A DNA stretch of 64,000 nucleotides, from NCBI GenBank assembly GCA_014773175.1, contig VXCM01000446.1, forward strand, positions 124,001 through 188,000. Direction: 5' to 3'. Positions 27,468 to 39,088 of this stretch are shown here, piece by piece. The stretch is from Lucifuga dentata. Taxonomy: Eukaryota > Chordata > Actinopteri > Ophidiiformes > Bythitidae. The translations under genes were made by a program, and so were the position numbers. Numbering within the stretch: position 1 is the first letter of the stretch; each line of letters starts with the position of its first letter. Below the pieces are notes generated by a model. That model was not told the origin of the DNA and ran no database searches. It saw only the letters and a list, made by a program, of their open reading frames with translations.

Positions 27468-27887
27468 ATTACTGCTGAGGCTGTTTACAACACTTCGGTT
27501 AAAGTGAATAGTTGAAGTGGCTTGAGAGTGTGGAGAGTGAGTAGCAAGTCCTAGGACAACTCCGGTCAGGCCCGTTACAACTGTTGAAGCCCCGGGCTCT
27601 CCTGCTCCCTCCGCCGCCGAGGCTCGGTGCTTCTTCCGCGGGGGCGGCGACGCTCCGCCGGTGTCCGAGTCGGAGGAGGAGGAAGCGGAGGCCAGAGTTT
27701 CCTCACCGAGAGCGGCCGTGGTTAGACGCCGACGGAGCTCCGGGTGGGAAATGGAGTTTGAGCTTCCAGATTTGAGGCGTCTTTGTCGGGCTCAGAGCAG
27801 ACTGTCAGTATGAAGGTCTGTCAGTTAGCCCGTTTTTTGTTGTTGTTTTCTCCTAACAGCTGCAGCCCTAATGGAGTCCTGACGCCC

Positions 27888-27927
27888 TGACGTAACCGGA
27901 AATTCCTACACTACCATGCTTCCGGGT
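27888..27927 (-). promoter_or_regulatory. Probable wdr26 promoter motifs (CRE-like and ETS)
   Basis: TGACGTAA (27888-27895) is followed immediately by CCGGAA (27896-27901), with CTTCCGGGT at 27919-27927, upstream of a GC-rich stretch (about 27200-27880) covering the first exon and 5' UTR. CRE-like plus ETS sites are typical of housekeeping CpG promoters. The transcription start itself cannot be fixed. Confidence 0.5.
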
Positions 27928-27929
27928 AA

Positions 27930-28293
27930 AATTATAAACCACGGCTGGCGCATGGGAATTAATTTAGAATAATAACTAACTGACAACAATAACCATGAAA
28001 TAAAAATAGCTTATATTACAACATTGTTAAAATTGACACTATTCTATAAATCTATTGCTTACAGTTTAAAATAATCAAATTTAGGGAGAGAGCTTGTTTA
28101 GTTTTGGTAGTGGCTTTACTTTTATTAACTTATTGAAGTCAGGGTCGGAAACTTAAGGTAAACTGACTAAACTAAGCAAACAGTGATTTTGCTACTAAAT
28201 AAATAAATGACCAGAGGAGCTACTTTATTTAAAATCACACAGCCATCACACTAATCAATTTTAATTTCCAGTCAATTTAAATTAATACATTAA

Positions 28294-28324
<31 letters not shown>

Positions 28325-28770
28325 CTGCATCTAGTTCTTTATTGTTATCGATGGTTCTCTCCTAGTCTTGTGTTATATAAGCATTCTTTCATGCCCTTGT
28401 ACTGATGGTAGGCCTTGGTAGTTGGTTTGGTATTAACTTTAGCAAGGACTTTTTTTTTTTTTTTNTTTTTTTTTTTTTTTAATCAAATGACCACTATGCA
28501 CAACAATAATTTAATTAACTGTTGCCATTTTGTACTAATTCAGTTTAAGAGTGAGACTAAAAAATAAAGAGTTTAATACATGATGGGGGAGGTGGCCTTA
28601 TGTAGCAGCAAAGTCATGGAATGAAAAATACTAAAAGCAAACAGTTTTCATCATAGCCTATGTAGGCTACCACATGCAAAATAAATGTGAAACACTGCAG
28701 CAGTGCTCAATTGTTTCTTTTACAATTATCATTAATAAGACAATATGTATAATTTATTTATATAATTTCT
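27930..28770. other. Intergenic spacer between wdr26 and adcy3
   Basis: No gene seen. It contains an A homopolymer (28297-28324) and a T block with an N (28451-28480). Confidence 0.6.
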
Positions 28771-28774
28771 CAAC

Positions 28775-29411
28775 TTTTTTATTCAGCAATAATCTTCATA
28801 AAACGCAGCCTTTTTATATTGTCTGTAATTAAAATATTAATTAGCCTCATCTGACAGAAATTATACCTATTCAGTGACAAACCTATAAAGAAAACACCAC
28901 TGGAAACATGAAGGGCCACACTGACACCTACAGGACAGATACTGCAAATAAAACCAACAAGTTTGGTTGGTATTAAAAAACAAATACTTAGTGAAAACGT
29001 GTTTAATAAAGACAATATAAATACAGCAAGATTATAAAGCTACATTATTTTACAAAACCTGAGACCAAGGTTTACAACAAGGGAAAATAATGTTGCATGT
29101 CTGAATCAAGTGCAAATTGACAAATCTTTCATGCAGGATCTGTCATTCACATATTCTTGAATTATATACAAATAAAATTTCATGTACTTGAATTTCTTTC
29201 TCGGTTTAGCAAATATTTATATTTCACACTTAGAATGCTTATGATAGTTGTAAAATGTTATTTTTCTGTATTTGTCTAGTTTCACGTGTTTTATATTGCT
29301 ACAGAACACGAGATCTATGCGAATAACTGTATATTTGAGAGAAATTGAGCAAAATGGAATATGTTCCCACATCTACATTTATGTTAATGACATGTCACCA
29401 GGTGAAAGTAG
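28775..29411 (-). other. adcy3: Probable adcy3 3' untranslated region
   Basis: AT-rich sequence follows the adcy3 stop codon. A minus-strand AATAAA at 28778-28783 is a candidate polyadenylation signal, with other A/T-rich variants nearby, so the end is uncertain. Confidence 0.4.
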
Positions 29412-30711
29412 TCAGGAAACCTCTACTTGGTGTGGAAGGGCAGTGGTTCCCAAAGCAGCACCATTGCTTTTGGGTGTATCTTTGCCTTTCATGAAGAAGG
29501 TAAGGAGCTCTCCTTTCCCTTTGACAAAAATTGTCCCTCTTTGGACAAAGCGGAAGCCATACTCCTTCAGGATGTCATAGCAGTCCTCCACCACCTGAGG
29601 AAAGAGAAAATATCCCAGAGAGATTGTGTGAAGAAGACATGGGAAGAAAATGAAATGGAATAAGGAAAGTATAATGTGCGTGTGTTGTTGTGTGTGTTCT
29701 ACCTGTATATTTCCCATTACACCAGTAGACTCCATTCTGCTTGCCACATTGACTGTGTTGCCCCAGATGTCATAGTGAGGTTTACGAGCCCCAATCACTC
29801 CAGCCAGTACTCCCCCCTTATTCAGGCCTGAAGGAGAGAAACATGAACACATGAACACATTTAAACACACACGCATGCACACACACACACACACACACTC
29901 ACACACTCACACTGATACACTGACCAATTCGAAGCATGAAATTGTTGAAGGACTGTTTGTTGAGGTTGTTGAGGGTGACTTTCATAGCTAAGGAAAAGTC
30001 TGCCAGGTCAGCAAGGTGCTGCCAGCGCTCAATCAGTGACTGGTCCTCTGGCTGCGTAACAAAAATGCACAGCTGTCATTGTTTCCACTGTAGCAGCAGC
30101 AGCAAATAGAAAGTTTTATTGTAAATTTGACAGACTACATTTTTAGATAGATGCTGTTATAGTATCACACCTTTCTGTTGCTGTATCCATTAGTGTTGCT
30201 CTCAGGGGTGAGGCCTGAGGCAGCCATGTATGTGCTTCCTATAGTTTTGATCTTAGTGATGCAGCAGAACTCATCTCTGTCTAGTAACTGTTGGAGAGAG
30301 TGGACAGCAGTTAGCCACTAAGGAATGAATTAAAGAAATTAAATTCATATCGGTGACCTTAAAGAACATCAAAAGATAACAACTGCTGCCGGCTATATCC
30401 AAACGCTGCCATGACTCACGCTATCAAAGTCTGAGATAATCTCATTGAGGATCCGGAGACACTCAAGGCCTCCGTTGTTGATGCTCTCTTCAGTGTAGAA
30501 ATCAGAGAAGTTGGGAATAGAAGCAAACATCACACCTATTTCATCATAAGAGTGACTGTATAGCTCCTATAAATGAAAAATACGAGAAGTTAATTTTTGT
30601 TAGTTTATCTTACTGATTATGAAAATGCCCCAGAAGAGGATGCCTGAAATAAATTCAATATAAAATACATCAAATAATGGCAATGAAGAGATGCAATTAT
30701 TAACAAGTGAC

Positions 30712-30781
<70 letters not shown>

Positions 30782-32461
30782 CATCTCTCTTTTTGGAGCC
30801 CAAGAAGTGTTTGGCCACATGCTCAGGCAGCATGTTGGTAACAAGCGCTTCGTTCCAGCGCCTCATCTCAAACACTCTCTCCTTCTGGTTATGCACACCA
30901 ATCTTCCACAAGAACAGCTTTCTCGACTGAAACTCCACCTACATATATTTGTGCATGTTACCCAGACACAGCATGCAGAAAAAGAATGAAAGTCTGTAAG
31001 ATTTGTGATATTGCGATAGTTGGAGAGAAATACATCACCTTAATGATAAAAGTGCAAACTGCTTTGCCTTGCTGAAACAGTGTTTCCTTGATGGTTTTCA
31101 AGGTTGTTGCAGTGAAGTGTGACAAACATTGGTATAGAGAAGAATGTGACTCACGTGGCGGGCAAAGAAATAGAAGCTAATCATCATGACGATGATCATC
31201 ATGGTCATGAGATACTTGGATGGCACTATGGATGTCCTGACAACAAGAGAGGCAGACAGAAACAATAAGAGATCATCTGTAAGAGCCTGGCAGGATTGTG
31301 TTAATGGTGGCACCTTGTCCCTTGAGTAGTCACACATTTTCTCATTTTCATATTATAATATCATAAAGTTACCATATTATCATCGTATTGTGCAACATTT
31401 TTGATAAGCTAATTATTTCAGATGTTTTTCAATAAAACTACAACCAAACAGCCACTATTCATTTACTTGTTTATAGTTTCTCACCTATAAGTGCCAAACT
31501 GTATGAAGTCATACAGGTCATAAATGTCTCGCCAGCTGTAGATATTCACGGCTCCGGTTGCTGTGACAACCAGCACCATCAGGCCTAGTTTAATCAGGTG
31601 GCTGACCTGCACCAGCATGGTGGTTGCAATTAGCAACATCACAGCCATGAAACTGTAGTGTTTGGGATTTTCTGCACAGCTTTGGTCACCCGATGACTCC
31701 AAGACTGGCCCAGAGGTGCTATTTAAGACCCGAAGGCCCGGTGTAACACAGCTCAGCTGCAAGATAAAAAAAATGAAGCAAGACAGTACATTTTAGTGTT
31801 CAGCTAGGACACAAATTGCAACTTTTGCACCCGTTGTGGAGACAAAGACTGGCTGATGATAGCTCCACATGTTTAGATGTTAGCTAAGTGATGCTGGCAA
31901 TCTGTGTCTCTTTATAGATATCAATACGAATACCAATATCAATGTTAATATCAAAATTTCAATATTAATCAGTCACACTACGTTTCTAGCTGTTGAATAT
32001 TTCAACGTGAACCTCAAAAGGTCACATCACATTTAACCTCTGCTGGAACTCGTGTCTTTGGTGCATATGTTAGCTTACTTAAACAATCAAACCTCATAAT
32101 AAAAAACATTTATTAGCTATTGTGTTGTAAGTCTTGAGACGAACCACGTGAGATCAGAAAAACAGGGAAAAGCTTTTGGAAGAGTAAAACACATTCACAT
32201 CTCAGGCCATCGCTCAAGCAAGTCTATCACAGAGTCACTGTCACCTCCATATGACATCTAAGACAGAGAAATGAGTGTTATTTTCCTCTATTCCTGCCAG
32301 AGCTAAAAGGCAGCAGTGTGTATAACAAGCTGCTCCTGTGGGAATAGGGCAAATGAGCCAGCAGCAGAGACACAGACAGCTATAGCTCTGTAATGGACCC
32401 CACTGGGAACATGTCATCAGACACTGATAGTTTGATGAGGACAAAGTGGAAATGGTAGGAT

Positions 32462-32494
<33 letters not shown>

Positions 32495-35400
32495 GTATCA
32501 GACAGCGCAAAAGAGTTTCACAGTCATACCATGTCAGCTATCTCAGCCATGGTAAGAACAAATATTGCTGCCATGGCCCATGTGTTTCTCGCCCACCGTG
32601 TGCGATCAATCCACAATGAGAAAGACACCAGCTTTTTCGAGAACATCTATGAAAAACAAACAGCAGTGGCATTATCATCAACAGTCAGCAGATTAAATAA
32701 GTGCCCATGTTTGTAATAAACTAAAGAAAATGGCTCGACATCCCTCTCTGCAAACACTCCTTTATATATATATATATATATATATATATCTAACTATACA
32801 TCACAGTGATCTGACTGACTGTTGCAAATTTGCATTTCTTTATTTTTAAAGATCATGAGCCAAAAAAATTAGACACTAACACTAATATAAGACATACAAC
32901 AAATTCTGTGCCACTTGTGCATTCTCACCCTGGGGAAGATGGCAGCAAGGGAGCAGACTGTGAGGATTAGCAGGAGTACCTCTCCTATCCCAAGAGTCAC
33001 ATAGTTCACAGTCAGCCTAGGACAAGAAGAAACATCATCAGTCAATGTTCTGTGTGTGTTATGCTTATACTGTATACAGTATAGTATATATATATATATA
33101 AAAAACTGTACTTGTGTACCAGTGTATAGTAAAGGTACACTGTGTAAACTAGCATCAAGAGCACATGTAATGGGGTTGGTGCATTCATGTTCCTCTGGTT
33201 TCAAACTTTGCCAATTTTCATGTCTGCATGAAATTTATTTTCATATGGTTATGTTAAAGGATGGAGCAGTAAACTCACAGTGGGTCTATCAGCACCTCCA
33301 TTGCTGTGATGAAGAACAACACTATGCAGGAACAGCAGAAGGCCACTCCGCTTCGTTTCTCCTTCTCTGAGGAGTAACGCTCCTCCAACACCCCATCCAC
33401 AAAATGCAAAGATACAGGATTCAGCCGATGCTCCTTCATACTGTGATACAGAGAGATTTTTAACCGTTGTAGGAGCTTATGGGGAACAAACGGGGATTAA
33501 ATGTTCATTTACCAACAGATGAATGTTAATTCATAATGGAGTAAATATTTTCCCCGGTTTTCTGTCACCTAAATCCCCTCAATCATCTGCAAATTCAGAC
33601 ATAAACTCTCAATGCTTTGATTGTCCCATTCTGCTCTTTGAATCTCTGTTTCATTTATCTTACATTTGCTGGTTTTCTCTCTCCAGAAGCTCCTGATGTA
33701 GTCGTCTGTTGATAACTTGTTCTTCAATTATCTTAAGCCTCTGATGTCATCACAGAGAAAACACATATCAGAGAGGAAAAATAATTTTTCAAACAAAATT
33801 TCAAAGTACATCTGTTTTTTTAAAGGTGTTGAGGATTAATCTGAGTTCCTATACGCTCTGACAATACACTCTTTGTCGACAAGAATGCTTGTGTATGTGT
33901 AACAGAAATTAAGTGTTTTGTCCTGTTTTTTTTAGCTGACCATGAATTATCATGCTTCACCTCCTGTTTATGATCAGCGGGTGTGGTTCTTGGCGAGCCG
34001 ATATTCCCACTGATTGCTGTAGTGTTAATCAGCTGGCTTGAATTTCTATTGGATAATGTGCCTGGTTTCTGAGGGAGGAAGAGGAAAGAAAACGTTACTC
34101 CATGTGAAAAAAGAAATATACTTTAACTAAATGCAATAAGAGACCGAGAACAACAAATGTGAGAGAAATCAGGCTTGGGTTCAAATTAAAAAGATGGATG
34201 CGAGAGAAAATCTGAATGTGATGAAATTCAAAAAAGACATAAGACAGATATGAATAAGAAAAATGTTTATTCAAGGAGAAAGATTCGTATGAAGCCACTT
34301 ACATTTCCACTGAGCCTGTTTCCCTGGCTTGCATGTTTAGGTACTTGAACCAAGTAAGTGTTGATGCCTTTCTCCTGAAGGTACTCACTTCTCTCTCCAC
34401 CATTCCCCGGCTCTAAATCAAATTCCCCATGCAAGCATTCCATAGTGCTCTGAGAAATATGCACTCTCCTGTGTAACACAAAAATATCATAAAGAATACC
34501 TGAAAAAATTTTGACTGATGACCATGACAGCAAGCGTGTTGTTTTCTTACCCAGGAATCCCTCCAGACTCCATCTTGTTGGCTACTGTGACATCTGTGGA
34601 CCAAACATCAAACTGCCACCTCTTCTGTCCGAGTACTCCTCCCAGCACAGTGCCCGTGTGAACGCCCACACGCATGTCCACATCTGTCTTAGTCTTCTCT
34701 CGGACATACCTGGAAAAGCAGAACATTTCCATTGTATCTGAGCTCCTTTTGTATTGTCTTTCATATTGTCTCCTTTGCTTTTGCTTAAACTGGAGAGGCC
34801 AAACAGATCAATCCATCCATCTCCATATTCTCAGTTCAACATAGGGATTTCTGCAGGATTTTTTTTTTTTTTTTTTTNTTTTTTTTTTTTTTTTTAGTCT
34901 CAACTACCATTTTTGTTAAGTTCTTTGTAGTATTTCATATTTGTTTAAGGTATAAATGTAACAACGCTATCATTGTTACTTACGAGATGGCTTCTACCAT
35001 TGCAAGGCCCATCATTATGGAGCAGGCAGCGTGGTCCTCTCTGAAGTCAGGAAGACCACAGATGCAGTAGTAACAGTCTCCCAGGATCTTAATCCTAAGC
35101 TGGTGATGTTGCTGTAAAATCCAGAGAAAATTTACTTTGGGTTTCAAAGCAAAACATTAGCAAAACCTCACGAGAATACAGTAACTTAAAACAAAGGCAG
35201 GAAAAGAGATACTCACTGCTGCCAGTTTATCAAAGCGGGCAAAGAGTTCGTTAAGCAGCTTTACCAGCTCCTGTGCGCTGCAGGCTGAGGACAGCTGGGT
35301 GAAGCCCACAATGTCAGCAAACAGGATACTGGAACAGAAGGATGGAGAGCGCAGAGTAACATTTAATATGATTTACATTGTAAAAGAAACTGCAAATTCC

Positions 35401-37103
35401 TTCCCGTTTTTGAAACACTTCCAAAAACACTGACCTGACGTTTTCATGACGGTACATGTACATGGTGTTAAACTGCTGCTGCTGAACCTCCTTCTGATTG
35501 GCCTGCTTCTTCATGCCCTGCAGCATTTCATCAGCTATGTGTTTGGGTAGGATGGACAATAACAATTCCTCCTGTGTGGAGACAAAGTCAAAAGAAAGTG
35601 TGACTTCAATTTCAATATAGGAAAGAATAAATTGTGCCCATTTGTGGATGTGTGTATATGCATTTCCTATATGTGTGCGTGGGTGCATAACATGATGGAG
35701 GCAGCAAACTGGTCCTAGCAGCTCTCAGGAGATCCTGTCAAATGATCATACATGCTCTGACTGACTGGCTGTGCTGTCATATGATACAGTGTGAGTTACA
35801 TTAACCTTGATTCCATAAATTTAAGTTATGGATTTGCACCAACGTTCAAGCTATTCTTGCTTTTTATAGCTATTGCTGATTTAGATCCACATCCAGCTCA
35901 GGTTCTCATGTCACTGAGCTTAACCTGAGCGCATCCCTGATGATGACAACGGTCTGTCTAATAAACCTATTAGCCCTGAGCTAAGAAAACATGCACGACA
36001 GGATTTTCCACTTCACAGACTGTTCTAACAAGAAATGCAAAGAATGGCCAGCTCTCTCTTCCCAAGCCAAACACAAACTACCTGCAGAGACACAGTTCTG
36101 TACAGAGCCTCATATGACTGGAACTCGCTGCCACTTCATAAGATTAAGAATTACATTAAGAACAGAAAAAGTTTCAAAATACAAGCAAACGGTTCCTGAA
36201 GGAAATCAGCTAATTGCGACCATCTTTAACTGAGATTTTATATTGTCTAACAAGATGCACATGAACTCAACTGTTTAACTGTTTTTAAAAGTTATGTAAT
36301 ACCTGTTTAATTTGTATATTTTATNATGAACTCAACTGTTTAACTGTTTTTAAAAGTTATGTAATACCTGTTTAATTTGTATATTTTATGTCTGTTTGAC
36401 TATTTGTTTTCTTATGTATGTATGCAGTTATGTGTATTGATGGACCCCAGGAAGACTAACAACTGCAGGCCGTGTAACAGGTTGGTTTGTACATGTATTT
36501 GTATGTGTGTTTGACATAGATAAGATGAAAAAAATTGTATTCCACTTACCTGCTGGGTACTCTGCTCCTCTAAGTTGAGTTTGACCTCTAGTGACTGACG
36601 TGCTTCTAAAAAAGCTGTCCTGTACTTCCTGTCTGCCATGTAGTATGAAAACACCCCAACTATGGTTGCACATATGTACAGCATTATGTTGGCTATGAGC
36701 TGAAGAGAGAAAGAGAGGATGGGTGTATGTGTATTATGGTCACTGAATAGCCAGTATGTAATATTCCAGAAAGAGGATCTCTCACTCAGTTCTCAAATCG
36801 TGCACAACCTTATGACATTTACAACAAATTCAAAAATAGACTTATGAAACACTTTTTTTTTTACACCTTTGAAACTTTCATTATTTGAGCAGCAGGGGAA
36901 AAAATATTCAAATCCTTTATCCCAGTAAAAGTATCAATAACTGCATGTACTCAAGCATCAAAAAGTACTTGTAGTGAAGAAAAGTTTACTTTCACCTTTG
37001 GGGTCATTGGTCTGAACCTTATTCTTCAGGTTTGGAGATGTTCATGCTTTCAGTTTAGTTTGAACAAATGCAAGGAATGAAGAAATGAAAGATGTGCAAA
37101 ATG

Positions 37104-37142
<39 letters not shown>

Positions 37143-37933
37143 AAAAGAAAACAATGCAGGGAAGAGGGAAAATAGAAAGAAAACAATGGAAAGGATCTCT
37201 GTATTTGAGTTCAAGTTTTATGCATTTGCACTTTTACATTTACGTTTTCCTCAGGGCTCTTTACCTGTCTGACTAGCATGGGCCCGTCTACGTTATCGTT
37301 GAGCCTTTGCGCAACTGTGATCCCCAGAACCAAGGTGTGTATCACACATGAGAGGGCCGTGAGGAAGAGGAGGGGGATCAAGTTCAGAGGAAGAGTCAGA
37401 AAGCAGGAAAAACTGAAAAAGGCCTGCCATCCCACAGAGTCACTACCCTGGGAGAAACGCCGGAAGTTCAGCCCCATATAACACAAAACGTGGACGGCTA
37501 CCATCAGCCACAGTATGTACGGTACTGATCCACGTGAGACCGCTGATGTCGGGAACTTCCGGTACCGGCACAGAAAGTACAGCACAATGTCCGCGGCCAG
37601 CCCCACAGCCGCGACCACCACCATGTCCAGTTTGTCCTCTGTGTACACCACCGCGCACATGATGATGATGTAGCTGTTGAAGAGAACGGCAAACATCACC
37701 AGCACCATCAGGTTATCCTGGCGCTGCCGGCGAAAGTAGCTCTGGTAAAGCCTCTCCAAAGATTCGGGCGTAAAGGCGAGGCGCATTACGCGCGGCAGAC
37801 AGAGGCAGCAGCCCGACTGCACCACCGTCACTTCACTCGCCCGTGCGGCTCCGTGACCCGGATCGCTGGGAACCGACACCGTGTACTCAGCAGACTGCTC
37901 CGGGACTGTTGCATGGACCCGGTTGAGTGACAT
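29412..37933 (-). CDS. adcy3: Adenylate cyclase type 3, 20 coding exons, complete
   Basis: Coding exons: 37265-37933, 36550-36699, 35435-35571, 35217-35328, 34984-35111, 34551-34709, 34303-34468, 33961-34068, 33664-33740, 33279-33440, 32929-33016, 32530-32646, 31485-31756, 31155-31236, 30780-30938, 30420-30566, 30171-30287, 29925-30051, 29703-29827, 29412-29594. They sum to 1094 residues. The enzyme makes cAMP from ATP at the plasma membrane, downstream of Golf/Gs in olfactory and primary cilia. Seen: six N-terminal membrane spans (about 75-245); the C1a domain with metal aspartates in FADIVGF (D324) and LGDCYYC (D368); [19 protein letters not shown]; a second six-span block (about 595-805) with an NST sequon; and the C2a domain with [14 protein letters not shown] and [19 protein letters not shown]. 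The start is [20 protein letters not shown] and SGCCLCLPR (about 16-48) match type 3 cyclases. The linker after C1a is shorter than I recall for human (1144 residues overall). Confidence 0.95.
29877..29911 (+). repeat. CA-rich microsatellite
   Basis: A slightly interrupted CA run in the adcy3 intron between exons 29703-29827 and 29925-30051. Confidence 0.85.
30716..30779 (+). repeat. Compound (CT)n(CA)n microsatellite abutting an adcy3 splice donor
   Basis: A TCT run changes at about 30746 to a CA run ending at 30779. Exon 30780-30938 ends at the very next base, so on the gene strand the intron begins GTGTGTGTGT, with the repeat itself forming the donor. Confidence 0.92.
32463..32491 (+). 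repeat. CA microsatellite
   Basis: A clean CA run in the adcy3 intron just downstream, on the gene strand, of exon 32530-32646. Confidence 0.9.
32763..32789 (+). repeat. TA microsatellite
   Basis: A clean TA run in the intron between adcy3 exons 32530-32646 and 32929-33016. Confidence 0.9.
35985..36470 (+). mobile_element. 3' end relic of a non-LTR retrotransposon in adcy3 intron 2
   Basis: One frame reads [12 protein letters not shown] (about 36100-36135), which resembles the C-terminal end of fish LINE polymerase proteins. It is followed by an AT-rich tail with TGGACCCCAGGAAGACTA (about 36441-36458), a phrase I associate with LINE 3' UTRs in fish. The frame upstream is shifted and broken. 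A 64-bp segment is duplicated around the N at 36325. The clade is uncertain. Confidence 0.55.
37103..37145 (+). repeat. GAAA tetranucleotide microsatellite
   Basis: About ten GAAA units lie in adcy3 intron 1, about 120 bp from the first exon's donor on the gene strand. Confidence 0.92.
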
Positions 37934-39088
37934 ATTGTAATCCTTTTGGTTATTGTAATACTGTTATGAAAATGAAGGGTATTCCTAGAGTGCGCAGAAT
38001 GTCCAGTTCGGGAGGCGTCACATTGTTTCTGTTTGGGCTTAATTATATTGTAAGACAATAACATTTGTGAAAAGTGTCATCCATCCCAATCAAAGATAAT
38101 TTGGAAGTTTAATGTAAGCTATCAGTTTCACCATGAAAACTCGCTTACCTTTAGAAATAAGGATTTTTCTGCCCATCATAATTCCTTAAACCAAAATCAA
38201 ACCCTCTCTCAGCGGTTCTTTCTCCTGTTTCATTGGAAAAAAAAAAAACAAAAAAAAAAAAANAAAAAAAAAAAAACTTCTTACAGCCTCTTCTTGCAGT
38301 TGAAATCCAGTGTTCTGCCTTTGTACATCAACAAAACCTTGAGCCACAGGTGGACATCCAGTTCCATCAAATTGTCTCTTTTCATTGAGGGAAAAATTAG
38401 TCCAAAATCTGAAGAATACATTTTGAAATGTATCTTTCTCTTAATTATGATAAGTAATATATAGTACTTGCTCAGCATCTATTCTAAGCTTACTTCTTTT
38501 ATGATATTATTCTCTGCCTCTCTCTTGCTCTCCTCCCACTCTCCCCCCACTTCCAAATAGCAAGTCCTCTGTTATTGTTGCTAAGATGACACCAAAGTAA
38601 CTGGTTGCTTGCACCCATGTCTGGGGAAAAGTGGAAATGACGGTGTGAAGGGTTAAGAATGATGTAGGAACATTAAAGCTTTTAGTTTAATCACTTGTGA
38701 TTTCTAGCAACTGTAATTACATTTCTCAGCATCTTCTTGAGAATTATAGTGTTACATATATAATGTATATATGTAACATTATATATAACATTTATAACAT
38801 ATATATGTAACATTTTTAGTAAAAGTACAAAAACTACTTGTTTCCCATTATCTTCATTTATCATTATTTATCACATCATTTGTTTATAGCATAATTATCA
38901 GTTAAAATTGATAGTCAAACCATACAGTTCAGCTTAAATTCAAATGAAATTATTGCTTTTATAACTGTGAACACTTGCAGGCACACACACAGCAGCCCCA
39001 CGATTTCTTTTCTACAGTGTGCTTATCCCTTTGTTCAGGCACGCGGTAATCAGCAGGAGAGAATAAGTTCCAATCAGTCATCAATCAG
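37934..39088. other. Spacer between adcy3 start and the unrecognised membrane-protein gene
   Basis: It would hold the adcy3 5' UTR and promoter and the 3' UTR of the next gene. Visible are an A-block with an N (38239-38276) and an imperfect AT palindrome built on ATATATGTAACATT (about 38752-38815). No gene seen. Confidence 0.55.

Noticed and set aside
30691..30930. Plus-strand frame with Ser-Leu and Thr-His runs
   Set aside because: Translation of the CT/CA microsatellite and antisense of an adcy3 exon.
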